This document shows, one piece after another, positions 19,878-30,964 of a DNA stretch of 64,000 nucleotides (position 1 is the first letter of the stretch; each line of letters begins with the position of its first letter). The position numbers were made by a program, and so were the translations under genes. The stretch spans positions 124,001-188,000 of the forward strand of contig JAGQTV010000103.1 in the NCBI GenBank assembly GCA_020438845.1, in the 5' to 3' direction. Source of the stretch: Mycobacterium sp. (GTDB lineage Bacteria; Actinomycetota; Actinomycetes; Mycobacteriales; Mycobacteriaceae). Below the pieces are notes generated by a model. The model saw only the letters and a list, made by a program, of their open reading frames with translations, ran no database searches and was not told the origin of the DNA.

Positions 19878-22583
19878 TCAGCCTCGGGCCAGTTCGGCAC
19901 GAACCGCTGACAGCGCGGCGTCGATGCCCCCCGAATTCTTTCCGGAGCCCTGAGCCAGGTCGGCCTTCCCACCGCCGCGCCCGCCCAGTGCTGCAGCGAC
20001 AAGCCCGACGAGGTCATTGGCCCGGACGCCGACGTCCTGAGCGGCCTGGTTGGTGGCCACCACAAATGGGACGCTGTCCGCCGCCTCGGCGATGAGCACG
20101 ACGACGCCGGGTTCGGAGCCCAGCCGCCCGCGGATGTCGCCGACCAGGGAGCGCAAATCCGCCGCCGTCATACCCGCCGGCATCCGCTGCGCCACCAAGT
20201 GGACCTTGCCCACACGCTCGGCTGCACCGGCGACCTCGGCCGCACCGGCGCGTGCCTGCGACAAGCGCATACGTTCGAGTTCCTTCTCAGCGCCCCGGAG
20301 CCGCTCCACCAGGGTGGCAACCCGGCCGGGCACCTCCTCGGAGGGCACCTTGAGCGAGGACGCCAGGCCCGCCATCAGTGCGCGCTCCTTGGCCAGGTGC
20401 CGGAACGAGTCCAAGCCGACGTAGGCCTCGACCCGCCGCACCCCGGAGCCGACCGAGGACTCGCCGAGAATGGTGACCGGTCCGATCTGGGCTGAGTTGT
20501 GCACGTGTGTGCCGCCGCACAGTTCGAGTGAGAAGGGTCCGCCGATCTCCACCACACGGACCTCGTCGGGGTACTGCTCACCGAAGAGGGCCATCGCCCC
20601 CATGGCTTTGGCCTTCTCGATGCCGGTGGTGAAGGTGTTCACCGGGTAGTCCGCCCCGACCGCCTCGTTCGCGACCTCTTCGATCTGGCTGCGCTGATCC
20701 TCGGTCAGCGCGCCCTGCCAGTTGAAGTCGAAGCGCAGGTAGCCCGGCCGGTTCAGCGAGCCGGCCTGAACAGCGTTGGGCCCGAGGACCTGCCGCAACG
20801 CGCCGTGCACCATGTGAGTCCCGGAGTGCCCCTGGGTGGCTCCGTGCCGCCACTGTGGATCCACCGAGGCCAGTACGGTGTCGCCCTCGACGAACTCGCC
20901 GGACTCGATGTTGACCCGGTGCACGAACAACGTCTTGGCGATCTTCTGGACATCGGTGACGGCGGCCTTCGCCGACGCGCTGCTGCCTGTTCCGGCGATC
21001 CACCCGATGTCGGCGATCTGTCCACCGGACTCGGCGTAGAGCGGGGTGCGGTCCAGCACGATCTCGACCCGCTCCGGGGGAACCGTCTCCGAATGTACCC
21101 GCGGGTGGTGCTCCACCACCGGTACCCGCTTGCCGTCAACGAAGATGCCCAGAATCCTTGCCTGGGAGGTCAATTCCTCGAAGCCGGTGAATTGGGTGGG
21201 ACCGGCGTCGACAAGCTCGCGGAACACGGTGAGATCGGCATGGGCGTGCTTGCGGGCGGCGGCATCGGCCTTCGCCCGACGGCGCTGTTCGGCCATCAGT
21301 TCGCGGAAACCGAGCTCGTCCACCGACAACCCCGCCTCGGCCGCCATCTCCAGCGTGAGTTCGATCGGGAAGCCGTACGTGTCGTGCAGCGCAAATGCGT
21401 CCGCCCCGGCCAGCTGGGCCTTACCGGATGAGCGGGTGGCCGCCGCAGCCTCCTCGAACAACTTCGAACCCGACGCCAAGGTGCGGTTGAACGCCCTTTC
21501 CTCGGCCACCGCAATGCGGGAGATCCGGTCGAAGTCGGTGACCAGTTCGGGATAGGACGGGCCCATCGCGCCGCGCACCGTTTCCATCAACTCACCCATG
21601 ATGGGCTCTTCGATGCCCAGCAGTTTGGCGGCGCGAATGATGCGGCGCAGTAGGCGACGCAGCACGTAGCCGCGCCCTTCGTTGGACGGGGTGACACCGT
21701 CGCCGATGATGATCGCCGCAGTACGGGTGTGGTCGGCGATGACCCGGTAGCGGACGTCGTCGGGGGCGTTGCCCTGGCCGTACCCTCGCGGTGCATATCC
21801 GGCGACGGTGTCGATGACCGGCCGCAGCAGGTCGGTCTCATAGACGTTGTCCACCCCCTGCAGCAGGCAGGCGATACGCTCGACACCCATCCCGGTATCG
21901 ATGTTCTTACGGGGCAGCGGACCGAGGATCTCGAAGTTCTCCTTGCCGGTGCCCTCGCCGCGTTCGTTCTGCATGAACACGAGGTTCCAGATCTCGATAT
22001 AGCGATCCTCGTTGGCTTCCGGGCCGCCCTCGATGCCGTAGTCGGGCCCGCGGTCGAAGTAGATCTCCGAGCACGGTCCACACGGTCCGGGGATACCCAT
22101 CGACCAATAGTTGTCAGCCATTCCGCGACGTTGAATTCGCTCAGGCGGTAGGCCGGCCACCTCTTGCCACAGTTGCACGGCCTCGTCGTCGTCGTAAAAG
22201 ACGGTCGCCCAGAGCCGCTCCGGATCGAAGCCGTAACCGCCTTCGGATACCGGCTTGGTCAACAGACTCCAGGCCAGCGTGATCGCCTCGCGCTTGAAGT
22301 AGTCACCGAAGGAGAAGTTGCCCGCCATCTGGAAGAAGGTGTTGTGCCGGGTGGTGACACCCACTTCGTCGATGTCGGGTGTGCGAATGCATTTCTGGAT
22401 ACTGGTCGCCGTGGCATAGGGCGGCGTGCGCTGGCCCAGGAAGTAAGGCACGAACTGAACCATGCCCGCGTTGACGAACAACAGGTTCGGGTCCTCGAGG
22501 ATCACCGATGCGCTGGGAACCTCGGTGTGTCCTGCGTTGACGAAATGGTCCAGGAACCGCTTCCTGATTTCGTAGGTTTGCAC
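19878..22583 (-). CDS. alaS: Alanyl-tRNA synthetase
   Basis: Charges tRNA-Ala. 901 aa, full length: class II catalytic domain (about 1-250), tRNA recognition domain, editing domain with the zinc ligands HSGTHMVHG and CGGTHVHNS, and C-terminal oligomerisation domain. Motif 2-like [15 protein letters not shown] is near residue 85. GTG start at 22583 ([14 protein letters not shown]). Leads the alaS-ruvX-mltG-aroE series. Confidence 0.97.
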   Translation of the reverse strand: MQTYEIRKRFLDHFVNAGHTEVPSASVILEDPNLLFVNAGMVQFVPYFLGQRTPPYATATSIQKCIRTPDIDEVGVTTRHNTFFQMAGNFSFGDYFKREAITLAWSLLTKPVSEGGYGFDPERLWATVFYDDDEAVQLWQEVAGLPPERIQRRGMADNYWSMGIPGPCGPCSEIYFDRGPDYGIEGGPEANEDRYIEIWNLVFMQNERGEGTGKENFEILGPLPRKNIDTGMGVERIACLLQGVDNVYETDLLRPVIDTVAGYAPRGYGQGNAPDDVRYRVIADHTRTAAIIIGDGVTPSNEGRGYVLRRLLRRIIRAAKLLGIEEPIMGELMETVRGAMGPSYPELVTDFDRISRIAVAEERAFNRTLASGSKLFEEAAAATRSSGKAQLAGADAFALHDTYGFPIELTLEMAAEAGLSVDELGFRELMAEQRRRAKADAAARKHAHADLTVFRELVDAGPTQFTGFEELTSQARILGIFVDGKRVPVVEHHPRVHSETVPPERVEIVLDRTPLYAESGGQIADIGWIAGTGSSASAKAAVTDVQKIAKTLFVHRVNIESGEFVEGDTVLASVDPQWRHGATQGHSGTHMVHGALRQVLGPNAVQAGSLNRPGYLRFDFNWQGALTEDQRSQIEEVANEAVGADYPVNTFTTGIEKAKAMGAMALFGEQYPDEVRVVEIGGPFSLELCGGTHVHNSAQIGPVTILGESSVGSGVRRVEAYVGLDSFRHLAKERALMAGLASSLKVPSEEVPGRVATLVERLRGAEKELERMRLSQARAGAAEVAGAAERVGKVHLVAQRMPAGMTAADLRSLVGDIRGRLGSEPGVVVLIAEAADSVPFVVATNQAAQDVGVRANDLVGLVAAALGGRGGGKADLAQGSGKNSGGIDAALSAVRAELARG

Positions 22584-22622
22584 GGCTGTGAGCTGTCCTT
22601 AGTGGTTGGGTGCCGGCTTACA

Positions 22623-23027
22623 TTACCGGGCCGCAACAAAGCTCAGCCGCACCGCGCGCATCGGGTTGTCGCGGTTCAGGTCCACCAGGACCACGCTCTG
22701 CCACGTTCCCAGGAGCGCTCGCCCATCGGCTACCGGCAGAGTCACCGAGGGCGAGACGATGGCCGGCAGGACATGGTCGGCCCCATGGCCGGGTGACCCG
22801 TGGGCGTGGCGATAGCGATCGTCACGTGGCAGCAGCCGCTCCAGGGCGTCGATCAGGTCGTCGTCCGAACCTGCCCCGGTCTCGATGATGGCCACGCCCG
22901 CCGTGGCGTGCGGCACGAAGACATTGCACAGCCCGTCACCCAGTGCCGTGCAGAAACGCTGCACGTCAGCGGTCAGATCTACCAGGCGGCGGCGACTAGT
23001 GTCGATATCGAGGACCTCGGATTTCAC
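22623..23027 (-). CDS. YjbQ / UPF0047 family protein
   Basis: 134 aa, corresponds to Rv2556c. Family proteins form small beta-barrel trimers with a conserved metal-binding His cluster; here HATAGVAIIE, HAHGSPGHGADHVLPAI and GTWQSVVLVDLN are visible. Some homologues show thiamine-phosphate synthase activity, but the physiological role is unsettled. GTG 23027 chosen since the open frame upstream runs into the HNH gene. Confidence 0.88.
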   Translation of the reverse strand: MKSEVLDIDTSRRRLVDLTADVQRFCTALGDGLCNVFVPHATAGVAIIETGAGSDDDLIDALERLLPRDDRYRHAHGSPGHGADHVLPAIVSPSVTLPVADGRALLGTWQSVVLVDLNRDNPMRAVRLSFVAAR

Positions 23028-23047
23028 GGGTCCCAGTTTAGGAGTGG

Positions 23048-24496
23048 TCAACTCGAATCGTTGTGGGCGCGACGGTTCTTGATGCGCTGAGTGCGCTCGG
23101 CTGCGCGGGTCCGACGCCGACGAGGCATCTGCAGCGAGCGGCTGGCCGGCCTGGGAGCACCCGGCTCCACCGGGGCAAGCGCGCCGGTGGTCACTTCCCA
23201 CTCCGGGAAGTGCATCCGGGCACCCGGATGAGTGGTGTACGTGTGGCCGGTTGGAGCGGTCCAGACGATGGTGCCATCGGCCGACTGGTTATCAGACCAT
23301 CCGCCAACACCGGTCCAGAAAGTTCGCAACAAATGATGTTTGCGGCATAGGCAGCGCAGGTTGGACGGGTGGGTGGGCCCGAGCGGATAGGCGATGGCGT
23401 GGTCGATATCGCAGGCCTCGGCCGGGGCGTCACAGCCGGGGAATCGGCAAGTGAGATCCCGGCAGCGGACGAAGCGTTGCAGCTTTACCGACGGCCGGTA
23501 CCGCGGTTCCGCCTCCTCGCACGGTGTTGTCAACGGCACCACTTGCGCGCCGTCGCGGATCAACTGCTCGAGCAGCGGATTCGGGACGACTCCCCCGTTG
23601 GTCATCAGTGCTGCAGTCCGCTTCCGCGGACCGACGGCTTCCCGGGAGCGGGCCTGCTGCACAGCACCGCTGTCGGCCACGACATGGATGATGACCGAGT
23701 CCTTGAGCGCCGCACTGGTCGGATTAGGGCAATCGGGTGACCCACATCGGCAGGCAATACGGTCCGCGCCGGCGAACACCGCCCCCATCGCCTCCGCCCG
23801 CCGTTGTCCGACGGTGCGGGGATCGGCATCGCACACCGAACGCGCGATAGCCGTCAGCCGCCGTTCGATCAACTCGGCGTGGGTGGAGAACAACCGGCCC
23901 CATACCGATCGGGTACCGCTGTCATCGCCGGGCTTTCCGAACTGCACATCCATACCCCGCGCTGCCTGCCGAAACCACTCACGGGCTTGCGGGTCGTGGG
24001 CGTCCACCGCCACATCGATGAGCGTCTCGACCCGCCGCTCGGATAACGCGCCCAATCGCTCGGCGACTCGGGCGATCTCCGCATCGATGGCGGCCATCGC
24101 CGCTCCGCCAACCACGCAGTGCGTTCGCCAGGAAATCGTGGACACCAGCCGCGCCCCGATGCGTCCCGCCAGGAATAGGGCATTCACCTCGGGCAGGCGG
24201 TCCCGCAGCGACTGGGCCAAATACATCATTGAGGACGCCCGTCGAGAGCTGATGCCCAGCGCCGCTCCCACCTCGGCCGCTGTGGCGTCCCATGGATCAC
24301 ACGCCCACCGGGAACGCTGGTCGACCAGATCGGGGTCAAGGTGGTCGACCGGGCAGCGACGTTCCACCAACTCTGCTATCGCCGCGAGTCGGCGTGCAGC
24401 CGCGGCGGCTTCCGCACGCGCCCAGTCTCCAATAGCGCCGACCACCGCCGCGTCCTCAGCGGAGGAGAGCGCCCGTGGATCGAGGTTATCGAACAT
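23048..24496 (-). CDS. DUF222 / HNH endonuclease protein (13E12-repeat family)
   Basis: 482 aa. N-terminal and middle part is a helical DUF222 domain (about 15-300); the C-terminal HNH nuclease domain spans about 340-388 with CRFPGCDAPAEACDIDHAI and LRCLCRKHH, giving the zinc cysteines and the HNH histidines. After it comes a basic Arg-rich tail. It belongs to the family of the M. tuberculosis 13E12 repeats, multi-copy genes of which several are LexA-controlled. The ATG at 24496 overlaps a near-consensus LexA box and lies 7 nt after a TAAAAT -10 box, so the transcript is probably leaderless and damage-inducible. Function in the cell is unknown. Confidence 0.9.
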   Translation of the reverse strand: MFDNLDPRALSSAEDAAVVGAIGDWARAEAAAAARRLAAIAELVERRCPVDHLDPDLVDQRSRWACDPWDATAAEVGAALGISSRRASSMMYLAQSLRDRLPEVNALFLAGRIGARLVSTISWRTHCVVGGAAMAAIDAEIARVAERLGALSERRVETLIDVAVDAHDPQAREWFRQAARGMDVQFGKPGDDSGTRSVWGRLFSTHAELIERRLTAIARSVCDADPRTVGQRRAEAMGAVFAGADRIACRCGSPDCPNPTSAALKDSVIIHVVADSGAVQQARSREAVGPRKRTAALMTNGGVVPNPLLEQLIRDGAQVVPLTTPCEEAEPRYRPSVKLQRFVRCRDLTCRFPGCDAPAEACDIDHAIAYPLGPTHPSNLRCLCRKHHLLRTFWTGVGGWSDNQSADGTIVWTAPTGHTYTTHPGARMHFPEWEVTTGALAPVEPGAPRPASRSLQMPRRRRTRAAERTQRIKNRRAHNDSS

Positions 24497-24504
24497 ACTT
24501 TCGA
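24489..24504. promoter_or_regulatory. LexA (SOS) box over the start of the DUF222-HNH gene
   Basis: TCGAACATACTTTCGA matches the mycobacterial SOS box TCGAAC-N4-GTTCGA at 11 of 12 fixed positions. It covers the ATG (24494-24496) and the predicted transcription start, an ideal place for repression. Confidence 0.75.
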
Positions 24505-24509
24505 TTTTA
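24504..24509 (-). promoter_or_regulatory. -10 box of the DUF222-HNH gene (leaderless)
   Basis: TAAAAT on the minus strand, 7 nt before the ATG at 24496; touches the LexA-like box. No ribosome site is present. Confidence 0.65.
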
Positions 24510-24570
24510 GTGACGAGGGGTGACAATTGCTTGGAGCGCAAGACCCTTTGCGCCGGTCGTGCGAGAACCC

Positions 24571-25923
24571 TCAGCGCATGCGGCGGATGATGGCGCGGAG
24601 TTTGTCCAACCGGTCGGCGACCGCCCGTTCAGCGCCATGACGGGTCGGCCGGTAGTAGTCGGCGCCGACGACACCGTCCGGCGGATACTGTTGGGCCACA
24701 ATTCCGTCCGGGTCGTCGTGAGGATATCGGTAGCCCTGCGCGTTGCCCAGCCGAGCCGCCCCCGAATAGTGTCCGTCCCGCAGGTGGGCCGGAACCGGAC
24801 CGGCCTTCCCGCCCCGGATGTCGGCCATCGCCGCACTCAGTGCCGTAGTAACACTGTTGGACTTCGGAGCCGTCGCCAGGTGCACGGTGGCATGCGCCAG
24901 CGTCAGCTGAGCCTCCGGCATACCGATGAGCGCCACGGTCTGCGCCGCCGCGACCGCCAACGGCAGCGCGCTCGGATCGGCCATCCCGATGTCCTCGCTG
25001 GCCAGGATCATCAGGCGGCGCGCGACGAACCGCGGGTCTTCGCCGGCGGCCAGCATCCGGGCCAAGTAGTGCAGGGCAGCGTCGACGTCGGAGCCCCGGA
25101 TCGACTTGATGAAGGCGCTGACGACGTCGTAGTGCTGGTCGCCGTCCCGGTCATAACGCACCGCCGCCCGGTCCAGCGACTGCTCCACAGCCTCGACCGT
25201 CACCCGGCCTCCGGAGGCTGCCGCCGTCTCGGCGGCCACCTCCAGCGCGGTCAACGCCCGCCGGGCGTCCCCGGCGGACAACTGAACCAGAAGTTCCACG
25301 GCGTCGTCGTCGACCTGCACCGCCCCGCCCAAGCCGCGCGGATCAGCGACCGCCCGGTGAACCACCGCCCGGATGTCATCGGCACCCAGCGTGTGCAGCT
25401 GCAGGATCAGCGACCGGGAGAGCAACGGAGCCACCACGGAGAAGGACGGGTTTTCGGTCGTCGCGGCGACCAGCAGGACTATCCGGTTCTCGACAGCGGC
25501 CAACAGCGCATCCTGTTGGGTCTTGGAGAACCGGTGAACCTCGTCGATGAACAGCACGGTCTGCTCACCGCGCAGCAGGGCCCGACGGGACTCGTCAACG
25601 ACGGCCCGAACCTCCTTGACCCCGGCGGTCAGGGCCGACAGCGCCTCGAACCGCCGGCCGGTCGCCTGCGAGATCAGCGATGCAAGGGTGGTCTTGCCGG
25701 TGCCCGGCGGCCCATACAGAATGACCGAGGCCGCTCCTGTCCCCTCAACCAGCCGCCGCAACGGCGACCCCGATCCCAGTAGATGGCCCTGACCTACGAC
25801 GTCGGCCAAAGTTGTGGGCCGCATACGAACGGCAAGCGGAGCCAGCCCCGGAGCCGACACAGCCGGAACCGACCCAGACGGTCCCGGATCCTCACGCGGC
25901 AGGTCAAACAGGCTTTCGGGCAC
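24571..25923 (-). CDS. rarA: Replication-associated recombination ATPase RarA (MgsA)
   Basis: Clamp-loader-like AAA+ ATPase acting at stalled replication forks. 450 aa. Walker A GPPGTGKT at residues 71-78, Walker B LFIDEVH at 124-130, sensor TTENPSF, then the tetramerisation domain that ends in [16 protein letters not shown]. Corresponds to Rv2559c. GTG at 25923 lies only 6 bp after the mmpL stop, so rarA appears to be expressed with the lipid-export genes unless it has its own promoter inside mmpL. Confidence 0.94.
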   Translation of the reverse strand: MPESLFDLPREDPGPSGSVPAVSAPGLAPLAVRMRPTTLADVVGQGHLLGSGSPLRRLVEGTGAASVILYGPPGTGKTTLASLISQATGRRFEALSALTAGVKEVRAVVDESRRALLRGEQTVLFIDEVHRFSKTQQDALLAAVENRIVLLVAATTENPSFSVVAPLLSRSLILQLHTLGADDIRAVVHRAVADPRGLGGAVQVDDDAVELLVQLSAGDARRALTALEVAAETAAASGGRVTVEAVEQSLDRAAVRYDRDGDQHYDVVSAFIKSIRGSDVDAALHYLARMLAAGEDPRFVARRLMILASEDIGMADPSALPLAVAAAQTVALIGMPEAQLTLAHATVHLATAPKSNSVTTALSAAMADIRGGKAGPVPAHLRDGHYSGAARLGNAQGYRYPHDDPDGIVAQQYPPDGVVGADYYRPTRHGAERAVADRLDKLRAIIRRMR

Positions 25924-25929
25924 AGGTAC

Positions 25930-28827
25930 TCACGGTGCGGAAGTGACCGGGGCGTCGGTCGGAGCGTCGTGACGATCAGGCGTGGGCCAGGGTTGCGGCA
26001 CCGGGCGCGGCCGCACCACCTGCGGCCACCAGAACCATCGTCCGAGCAACGCGGCGATCGACGGGGTCATGAACGAGCGGATCACCAAGGTGTCGAACAA
26101 CAGGCCCAGGCCGATGGTGGTCCCGACCTGCGCGAGGATCTTCAGCTCGCTGAAGCCCATCGCCGCCATGGTCATCGCGAAGACCAGACCGGCAGACGTG
26201 ACAACCGATCCGGTGCCCGCCATGGCACGGATGATCCCGGTTTTGAGGCCGGCGTGGATCTCCTCCTTGAACCGGGCCACCAACAGCAGGTTGTAGTCCG
26301 ATCCGACGGCCAGCAGGATGATCACCGACATGGCCAGCACCATCCAGTGCAGCGGGTGGCCCAGGATGTCCTGCCAAATCAGAACGGACAACCCGAACGA
26401 CGTACCGAGCGACAGCACCACCGTTCCCACGATCACCGCCGCCGCCACCACACTCCTGATCAGAATGAGCATGATGATGAAGATCAGCGACAGTGCCGCC
26501 ACCCCGGCGATCATCAAATCGTAGTTGGCACCTTCCTGCATGTCCTTGAAGGCGGTAGCGGTTCCGGTGAGATAGATCCGCGACCCTTCCAGCGGCGTGC
26601 CCTTGATCGCCTCGAAAACGGCGTTCTTGATCACGTCGACGTGTTTCAGTCCCTCCGGGGACATCGGGTCGCCCTCGTGAGAAATGATGAAACGAACGGC
26701 CTTTCCGTCCGGCGACAGGAACATCTTCATGCCGCGCTTGAAATCGGCGTTCTCGAAGACCTCAGGCGGCAGGTAGAACGAGTCGTCGTTCTTGGCCTGA
26801 TCGAATGCCTTGCCCATTGCGGTCTGGTTTTCCTGCATGGCCTGCATCTGGTCGTACATCCCGGCCTGTGTGCTCTCCATGGTCAGCTGCATGATCCGCA
26901 TCGAGTCCATGGTGGAGATCATCGGCAGGATCAGGGTGCGCATCTGGGCGGTGAGCACATCGAGTTGGTCCAGGCTCGGCATCAGAGCCTTCATGTCGTC
27001 GGTCATCGTGTCGACGCCGTCGATGGTGTCGAACACCGAGCGCATGGCCCAGCAGACCGGGATATCGAAGCAGTGCGGTTCCCAGTAGAAGTAGTTGCGC
27101 AGCGGACGGAAGAAGTCGTCGAAATTTGCGATGCTGTCCCGCAATTTCTCGACGTCGGCGACGGTGACGTGCATCTTCCCGACCATGTCGTGGGTGACGG
27201 CGTTCAGTGCTCCCATCAGGTCATACATCTGCCGCATGGTGTCGATGTTGACCTGCATGTCGTCGCCCATTTTGAGCATGTCCTTCATGCGATCCTGCAG
27301 ATAGGACATGTTCATCGTCTGCAGGGTGCCCTGCATGCCGATCATGAACGGGATCGAACTGTGCTCGATCGGAGTGCCCAGCGGGCGGGTGATCGTCTGC
27401 ACGCGGCCGATACCCGGTTGGTGGAACAGCGCCTTGGCCACCCGGTCGATCACCAGGAAGTCTGCCGAGTTGCGCATGTCGTGGTCACTTTCCAGCATGA
27501 GCATCTCTGGACTGAGCCGCGCCGAGGGGAAATGACGCTCGGCCGCGGCGTAACCCTCGGCAGCCGGAATGTCGGACGGCAGGTAATGCCGATCGTTGTA
27601 GTCGGTCCGGTAGCCGGGCAGCGCGAGTAGGCCCACCAAACAAAGCGCGATGGTGGCCACCAGGATCGGGCCGGGCCAACGCACCACGGCAGTGCCGACT
27701 CGCCGCCAGAATCGGATCCGCATGGCGCGCTTGGGTTCCAGGGCGCCGAGGGAACTGGCCACGGTGACCACCGCAGGGCCGAGCGTCAACGCCGCTGACA
27801 CCACCACCAGCATGCCGATGAACAGCGGGATACCCAACGACTGGAAGGTGGGCAGCCTGGTGAAGTGCAAGCAGGCCATCGCCCCGGCGATGGTCAGTCC
27901 GGAGCCCAGGATCACATGCGCCGTGCCGTGATACATCTCGTAGAAGGCGGCTTGCTTGTCCCGCCCTTTGCTGCGGGCCTCCTGGTAGCGGCCGAAGAGG
28001 AAAATCACATAGTCGGTGCCCGCCGCGATCGCCATCATCGTCAGCAGGTTGACCGCGAAAGTCGAAAGACCGATCAGGTGGTAGTGCCCGGCGAAGGCCA
28101 CCACGCCGCGGGCCACCGCCAGGCCCAGGAAGACCATCACCATGGCCAGCACGACGGTGACAAGCGACCGGTAGACGAAGAGCAGCATCAGTGTGATGAC
28201 GCCGAACGTCAGAATGGTGATCATCTGCAGGCTTCGGTCACCGGCGATGTGCGTGTCGGCGACCAGAGCAGACGGCCCGGTCACATACGTCTTTAACCCG
28301 TCTGGAGCCGGGACGCTGTCGACGATCTTCTTGACGGCCTCGACCGATTCGTTGGCCAGGCCCTCCCCCATGTTGCCGGCCAGGTAGACCTGTACGTAGG
28401 CGGCTTCACCATCGGGGCTCTGCGAACCGGCGGCGGTGAGCGGGTCACTCCAGAAATCCTGAACATGCTCGACGTGTTTCTTGTCGGCGTTGAGCTTGGC
28501 CACGATCTGGTCGTAGTAGCGGTGGGCTTCGGCACCGAGTTGGTGATCGGACTCCAGCACGATCATCACCGAGGTGTTCGACTTGAACTCGTCGAACACC
28601 TTGCCTATCCGGTACATCGCGATGGTCGACGGCGCATCCGCGGCGGCCATGGGGACCGACTGCTCCTGGCCGACGACCTCGATCTGCGGCACCGCCACAT
28701 TGGTGATGACCGTCAGGGCCAGCCAGCCGAGAATGATCGGCACCGCCAACCGGCGGATCCACGTCGCGATGTGCGGCCGCGCCGGGCGGTCAGCCTGCGG
28801 GTCGCGCCGCCCCGAGAACGTGATCAT
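25930..28827 (-). CDS. MmpL-family RND lipid transporter
   Basis: 965 aa inner-membrane RND protein. Two repeated halves, each starting with one membrane helix, a large periplasmic loop (about 50-190 and 420-750) and five more helices. The proton-relay Asp-Tyr pairs are in [17 protein letters not shown] (about residue 271) and [17 protein letters not shown] (about residue 842). The C-terminal tail is Pro-rich. MmpL proteins export cell-envelope lipids or siderophores; the adjoining acyltransferase suggests an acylated lipid. ATG overlaps the mmpS stop (ATGA). Confidence 0.95.
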   Translation of the reverse strand: MITFSGRRDPQADRPARPHIATWIRRLAVPIILGWLALTVITNVAVPQIEVVGQEQSVPMAAADAPSTIAMYRIGKVFDEFKSNTSVMIVLESDHQLGAEAHRYYDQIVAKLNADKKHVEHVQDFWSDPLTAAGSQSPDGEAAYVQVYLAGNMGEGLANESVEAVKKIVDSVPAPDGLKTYVTGPSALVADTHIAGDRSLQMITILTFGVITLMLLFVYRSLVTVVLAMVMVFLGLAVARGVVAFAGHYHLIGLSTFAVNLLTMMAIAAGTDYVIFLFGRYQEARSKGRDKQAAFYEMYHGTAHVILGSGLTIAGAMACLHFTRLPTFQSLGIPLFIGMLVVVSAALTLGPAVVTVASSLGALEPKRAMRIRFWRRVGTAVVRWPGPILVATIALCLVGLLALPGYRTDYNDRHYLPSDIPAAEGYAAAERHFPSARLSPEMLMLESDHDMRNSADFLVIDRVAKALFHQPGIGRVQTITRPLGTPIEHSSIPFMIGMQGTLQTMNMSYLQDRMKDMLKMGDDMQVNIDTMRQMYDLMGALNAVTHDMVGKMHVTVADVEKLRDSIANFDDFFRPLRNYFYWEPHCFDIPVCWAMRSVFDTIDGVDTMTDDMKALMPSLDQLDVLTAQMRTLILPMISTMDSMRIMQLTMESTQAGMYDQMQAMQENQTAMGKAFDQAKNDDSFYLPPEVFENADFKRGMKMFLSPDGKAVRFIISHEGDPMSPEGLKHVDVIKNAVFEAIKGTPLEGSRIYLTGTATAFKDMQEGANYDLMIAGVAALSLIFIIMLILIRSVVAAAVIVGTVVLSLGTSFGLSVLIWQDILGHPLHWMVLAMSVIILLAVGSDYNLLLVARFKEEIHAGLKTGIIRAMAGTGSVVTSAGLVFAMTMAAMGFSELKILAQVGTTIGLGLLFDTLVIRSFMTPSIAALLGRWFWWPQVVRPRPVPQPWPTPDRHDAPTDAPVTSAP

Positions 28828-29453
28828 CCGGACTTGACGAGGCAGAAGGTCTGAGCATTGACCCCGTTGGAGATCCTCTCGTCCTTGAGCACCCCGTCAA
28901 TCGTGATTCGGCAGCCGATGGTGTCACTGTCGCCCTGAGCGACGATGTTGGCACCGGCCGCCGGCGCCGTCGTCGTGAGGGTGAGCGACCACGGCAACGT
29001 GACGTTGCGGGCTATCTGCGGTTCGGCGTCGAGGTTGAGGTAGTTGATGGTCGCCACGGTTCCGGTGGGACCGAAGATCTCGTAAGTGACCGATTTGGGA
29101 TTGAACGGCTTGGGGTCGTTGGCCAACCCACTGCCCTCCCGGGTGATCTCGGTCTTGCCGAATACACCGTGAAGTCGGTCGACGACGAATGCCGCGATCG
29201 CCACAACCACCACGATCAGCAGCGGCATCCACGCCTTGCGCAGAAAACGCACCAGCCAGTACCCGATTGTTCGGCGGGGGCGTTTGGGGTCGGTCTTGGC
29301 GGCTTTTGCGGCTTTTGCCTCGGCCTTTGCGCGGCGTTTCGCACTTCGGCCGAGCTTCGACTCGGGCACCGGATCAGCGGCGGAGTCGGGATCAGGCGCC
29401 ACATGGAATTCCTCGGCTGGCTGGGTGTGAGCTGCGGAACCGTCCACGGTCAC
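28824..29453 (-). CDS. MmpS-family accessory membrane protein
   Basis: 209 aa. Acidic N-terminus, then a Lys/Ala-rich basic segment ([19 protein letters not shown]), one membrane helix ([17 protein letters not shown], about residue 75-92) and a periplasmic beta-sandwich domain with [19 protein letters not shown] and the Cys pair near the end, the standard MmpS design. The extended charged N-terminus is longer than in M. tuberculosis MmpS4/5. GTG 29453 is preceded by GGAGCGA; the open frame to 29555 crosses the likely promoter. Confidence 0.88.
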   Translation of the reverse strand: MTVDGSAAHTQPAEEFHVAPDPDSAADPVPESKLGRSAKRRAKAEAKAAKAAKTDPKRPRRTIGYWLVRFLRKAWMPLLIVVVVAIAAFVVDRLHGVFGKTEITREGSGLANDPKPFNPKSVTYEIFGPTGTVATINYLNLDAEPQIARNVTLPWSLTLTTTAPAAGANIVAQGDSDTIGCRITIDGVLKDERISNGVNAQTFCLVKSG

Positions 29454-29515
29454 GACTCGCTCCGGGCGATGGCCGGCAACGTCGGTGAGGGAGTCGCTGC
29501 GATCACCACCACTAC

Positions 29516-29545
29516 ATAGTAGGACTAACAGTTGACGGATACTAA
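29516..29545 (-). promoter_or_regulatory. Candidate mmpS-mmpL-rarA promoter
   Basis: On the minus strand TTAGTA, 18 bp, TACTAT, about 60 bp upstream of the mmpS GTG. The stretch is AT-rich against its surroundings. TAGTCCTACTA, an imperfect palindrome, overlaps the -10 and could be a repressor site. No regulator gene is adjacent. Confidence 0.35.
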
Positions 29546-29607
29546 GCCTGGGCACGGGAGGACGGCAAATGACCTCGATCGTTCACAAGGGCTGCGGGCC
29601 GCAACGA

Positions 29608-30939
29608 TCAGAACAGCGTGCCCGATAGACCGAAATCGTCTACGGCACGCAAGAGTTGGTCGGCGAGATCGCCCTCGTTATTGGCAGTTCCGACTTGCCA
29701 CCCGCTTGCGACCAATACCACCTGCGGACCGACCCGGGCCGATCCGACAACCAGCGAGCCACCCATGTTGTCCAATATTTCAGGGGTGACCGGCCATTCG
29801 ATCGGCGACCGAGCGAAGAACACCTGCGCTACCGTTCCGTCGGCACGCAGTACATCCGGCGGTACGTCACCCATGTTCGTGCAGCCGACGGGGTAGCCCG
29901 ACCCCAACGCCACCCCTTCAAGTTTCCGCAACAGCCGCTTTGGCACGAAGGGCGTCAGCGCCAACGTCTCGTACAGCTCGTTCTGGGCCTCGGTGTTGGC
30001 GGTCAGACTCGTCTTGATGTCGGCACGGATCCTTTTCAGCGAGGCGGGGGCCTCCTCGGGGTCGACTTTCACCGACACCCCGCTCAGGGCATTGGCTCTG
30101 GTATCGCCTTTGGTCCGATCGCTGACCGGCATGTTGAGGGTGACGAGTCCGTCCTCGTCGACCCTGCCGCGGTACCTGCCCAACCGCGCGGCGATGCCCG
30201 CCACCAGGGCGTTGCTGGTCCCTCCGAGAGCAGCCGCCCGCTGATCCCACTCGGCGATATCGACCAAAGCGGTTACCGACGGTACGGGGATGGCGGACGC
30301 AGTGCCCTCGATGGGCCGACCCACCGAACGTTTGGCGGAGGAGCGGATATCCGCCTTCTCTTTGCGCGCGACCCGAACCGCTGCCCGAACGGCTTTTGCC
30401 AGTTCGGGCAGCGACGCGGCGGTGGACTTCAGGTCTTCGCGGACGGCCTGCCTACGGGTTCGTGAATGTGGTTGGGAGTAGCCGTAATCCCGCTTTCGGC
30501 CCGACACGGCGTCCACGATGGAAGTGAATATCGCGCCGCCGTCAGCTACGGAGTGCGACACCATGATCATGACCGCACCACCGCCCTCGACGAATGGGAC
30601 CACCGCCATCCGCCATGCGGGCCCGCGCTCCGGATCCACCGGTATCACCGATTGTTCGAGCAGCCATTGCCGCAATTCGCTGCGCGGCCGCGGAGTCGCA
30701 GCGAGGTCGAGATCAGCTTGGTGGGGCGCAGCGACCCAACGATGCCGCCCGAACGGAAGAGGGGAACGCTCGATGCGACGCCCGAACAGCGTGTAGCCGA
30801 GGTTGTGGTGGAACTGCCCGAGCGCGTCGAGGTCCATGTCGTGGTCGTAGACCCAGACGTACTGTTGGTGCGGGCCGCGACCCAATGCCCTCAGGCCCAG
30901 AAACGATCCCTGGTCGATGTACGCCAGCTGATTGTCCAC
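29608..30939 (-). CDS. HxxxDG acyltransferase (PapA / WS-DGAT / condensation superfamily)
   Basis: 443 aa. The catalytic HxxxDG reads HSVADG (residues 129-134) in MIMVSHSVADGGAIF, and the second-half features SNALVAGIAARLGRYRG and TLNMPVSDRT are those of wax-ester synthase and PapA-type enzymes. The acceptor cannot be read from sequence. Placed 25 bp downstream of aspS and upstream of mmpS-mmpL; in M. tuberculosis PapA1/MmpL8, PapA3/MmpL10 and PapA5/MmpL7 are likewise linked, so it probably acylates a lipid exported by this MmpL. GTG start 30939. Confidence 0.85.
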   Translation of the reverse strand: MDNQLAYIDQGSFLGLRALGRGPHQQYVWVYDHDMDLDALGQFHHNLGYTLFGRRIERSPLPFGRHRWVAAPHQADLDLAATPRPRSELRQWLLEQSVIPVDPERGPAWRMAVVPFVEGGGAVMIMVSHSVADGGAIFTSIVDAVSGRKRDYGYSQPHSRTRRQAVREDLKSTAASLPELAKAVRAAVRVARKEKADIRSSAKRSVGRPIEGTASAIPVPSVTALVDIAEWDQRAAALGGTSNALVAGIAARLGRYRGRVDEDGLVTLNMPVSDRTKGDTRANALSGVSVKVDPEEAPASLKRIRADIKTSLTANTEAQNELYETLALTPFVPKRLLRKLEGVALGSGYPVGCTNMGDVPPDVLRADGTVAQVFFARSPIEWPVTPEILDNMGGSLVVGSARVGPQVVLVASGWQVGTANNEGDLADQLLRAVDDFGLSGTLF

Positions 30940-30964
30940 GGGTCAATGGTACGCACTGCGGAGG

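Noticed and set aside
22584-22622. T-box or other riboswitch upstream of alaS, aspS and hisS
   Set aside because: Leader spaces are too short and the specifier/T-box sequence is missing.
23048-24496. Prophage or insertion sequence around the HNH gene
   Set aside because: No integrase, transposase, inverted terminal repeats or target duplication are visible; neighbours on both sides are conserved chromosomal genes.
25783-27630. A 615-codon plus-strand open frame
   Set aside because: It is antisense to mmpL, rich in His/Arg/Gln with no recognisable domain; a codon-bias shadow of the GC-rich gene beneath.
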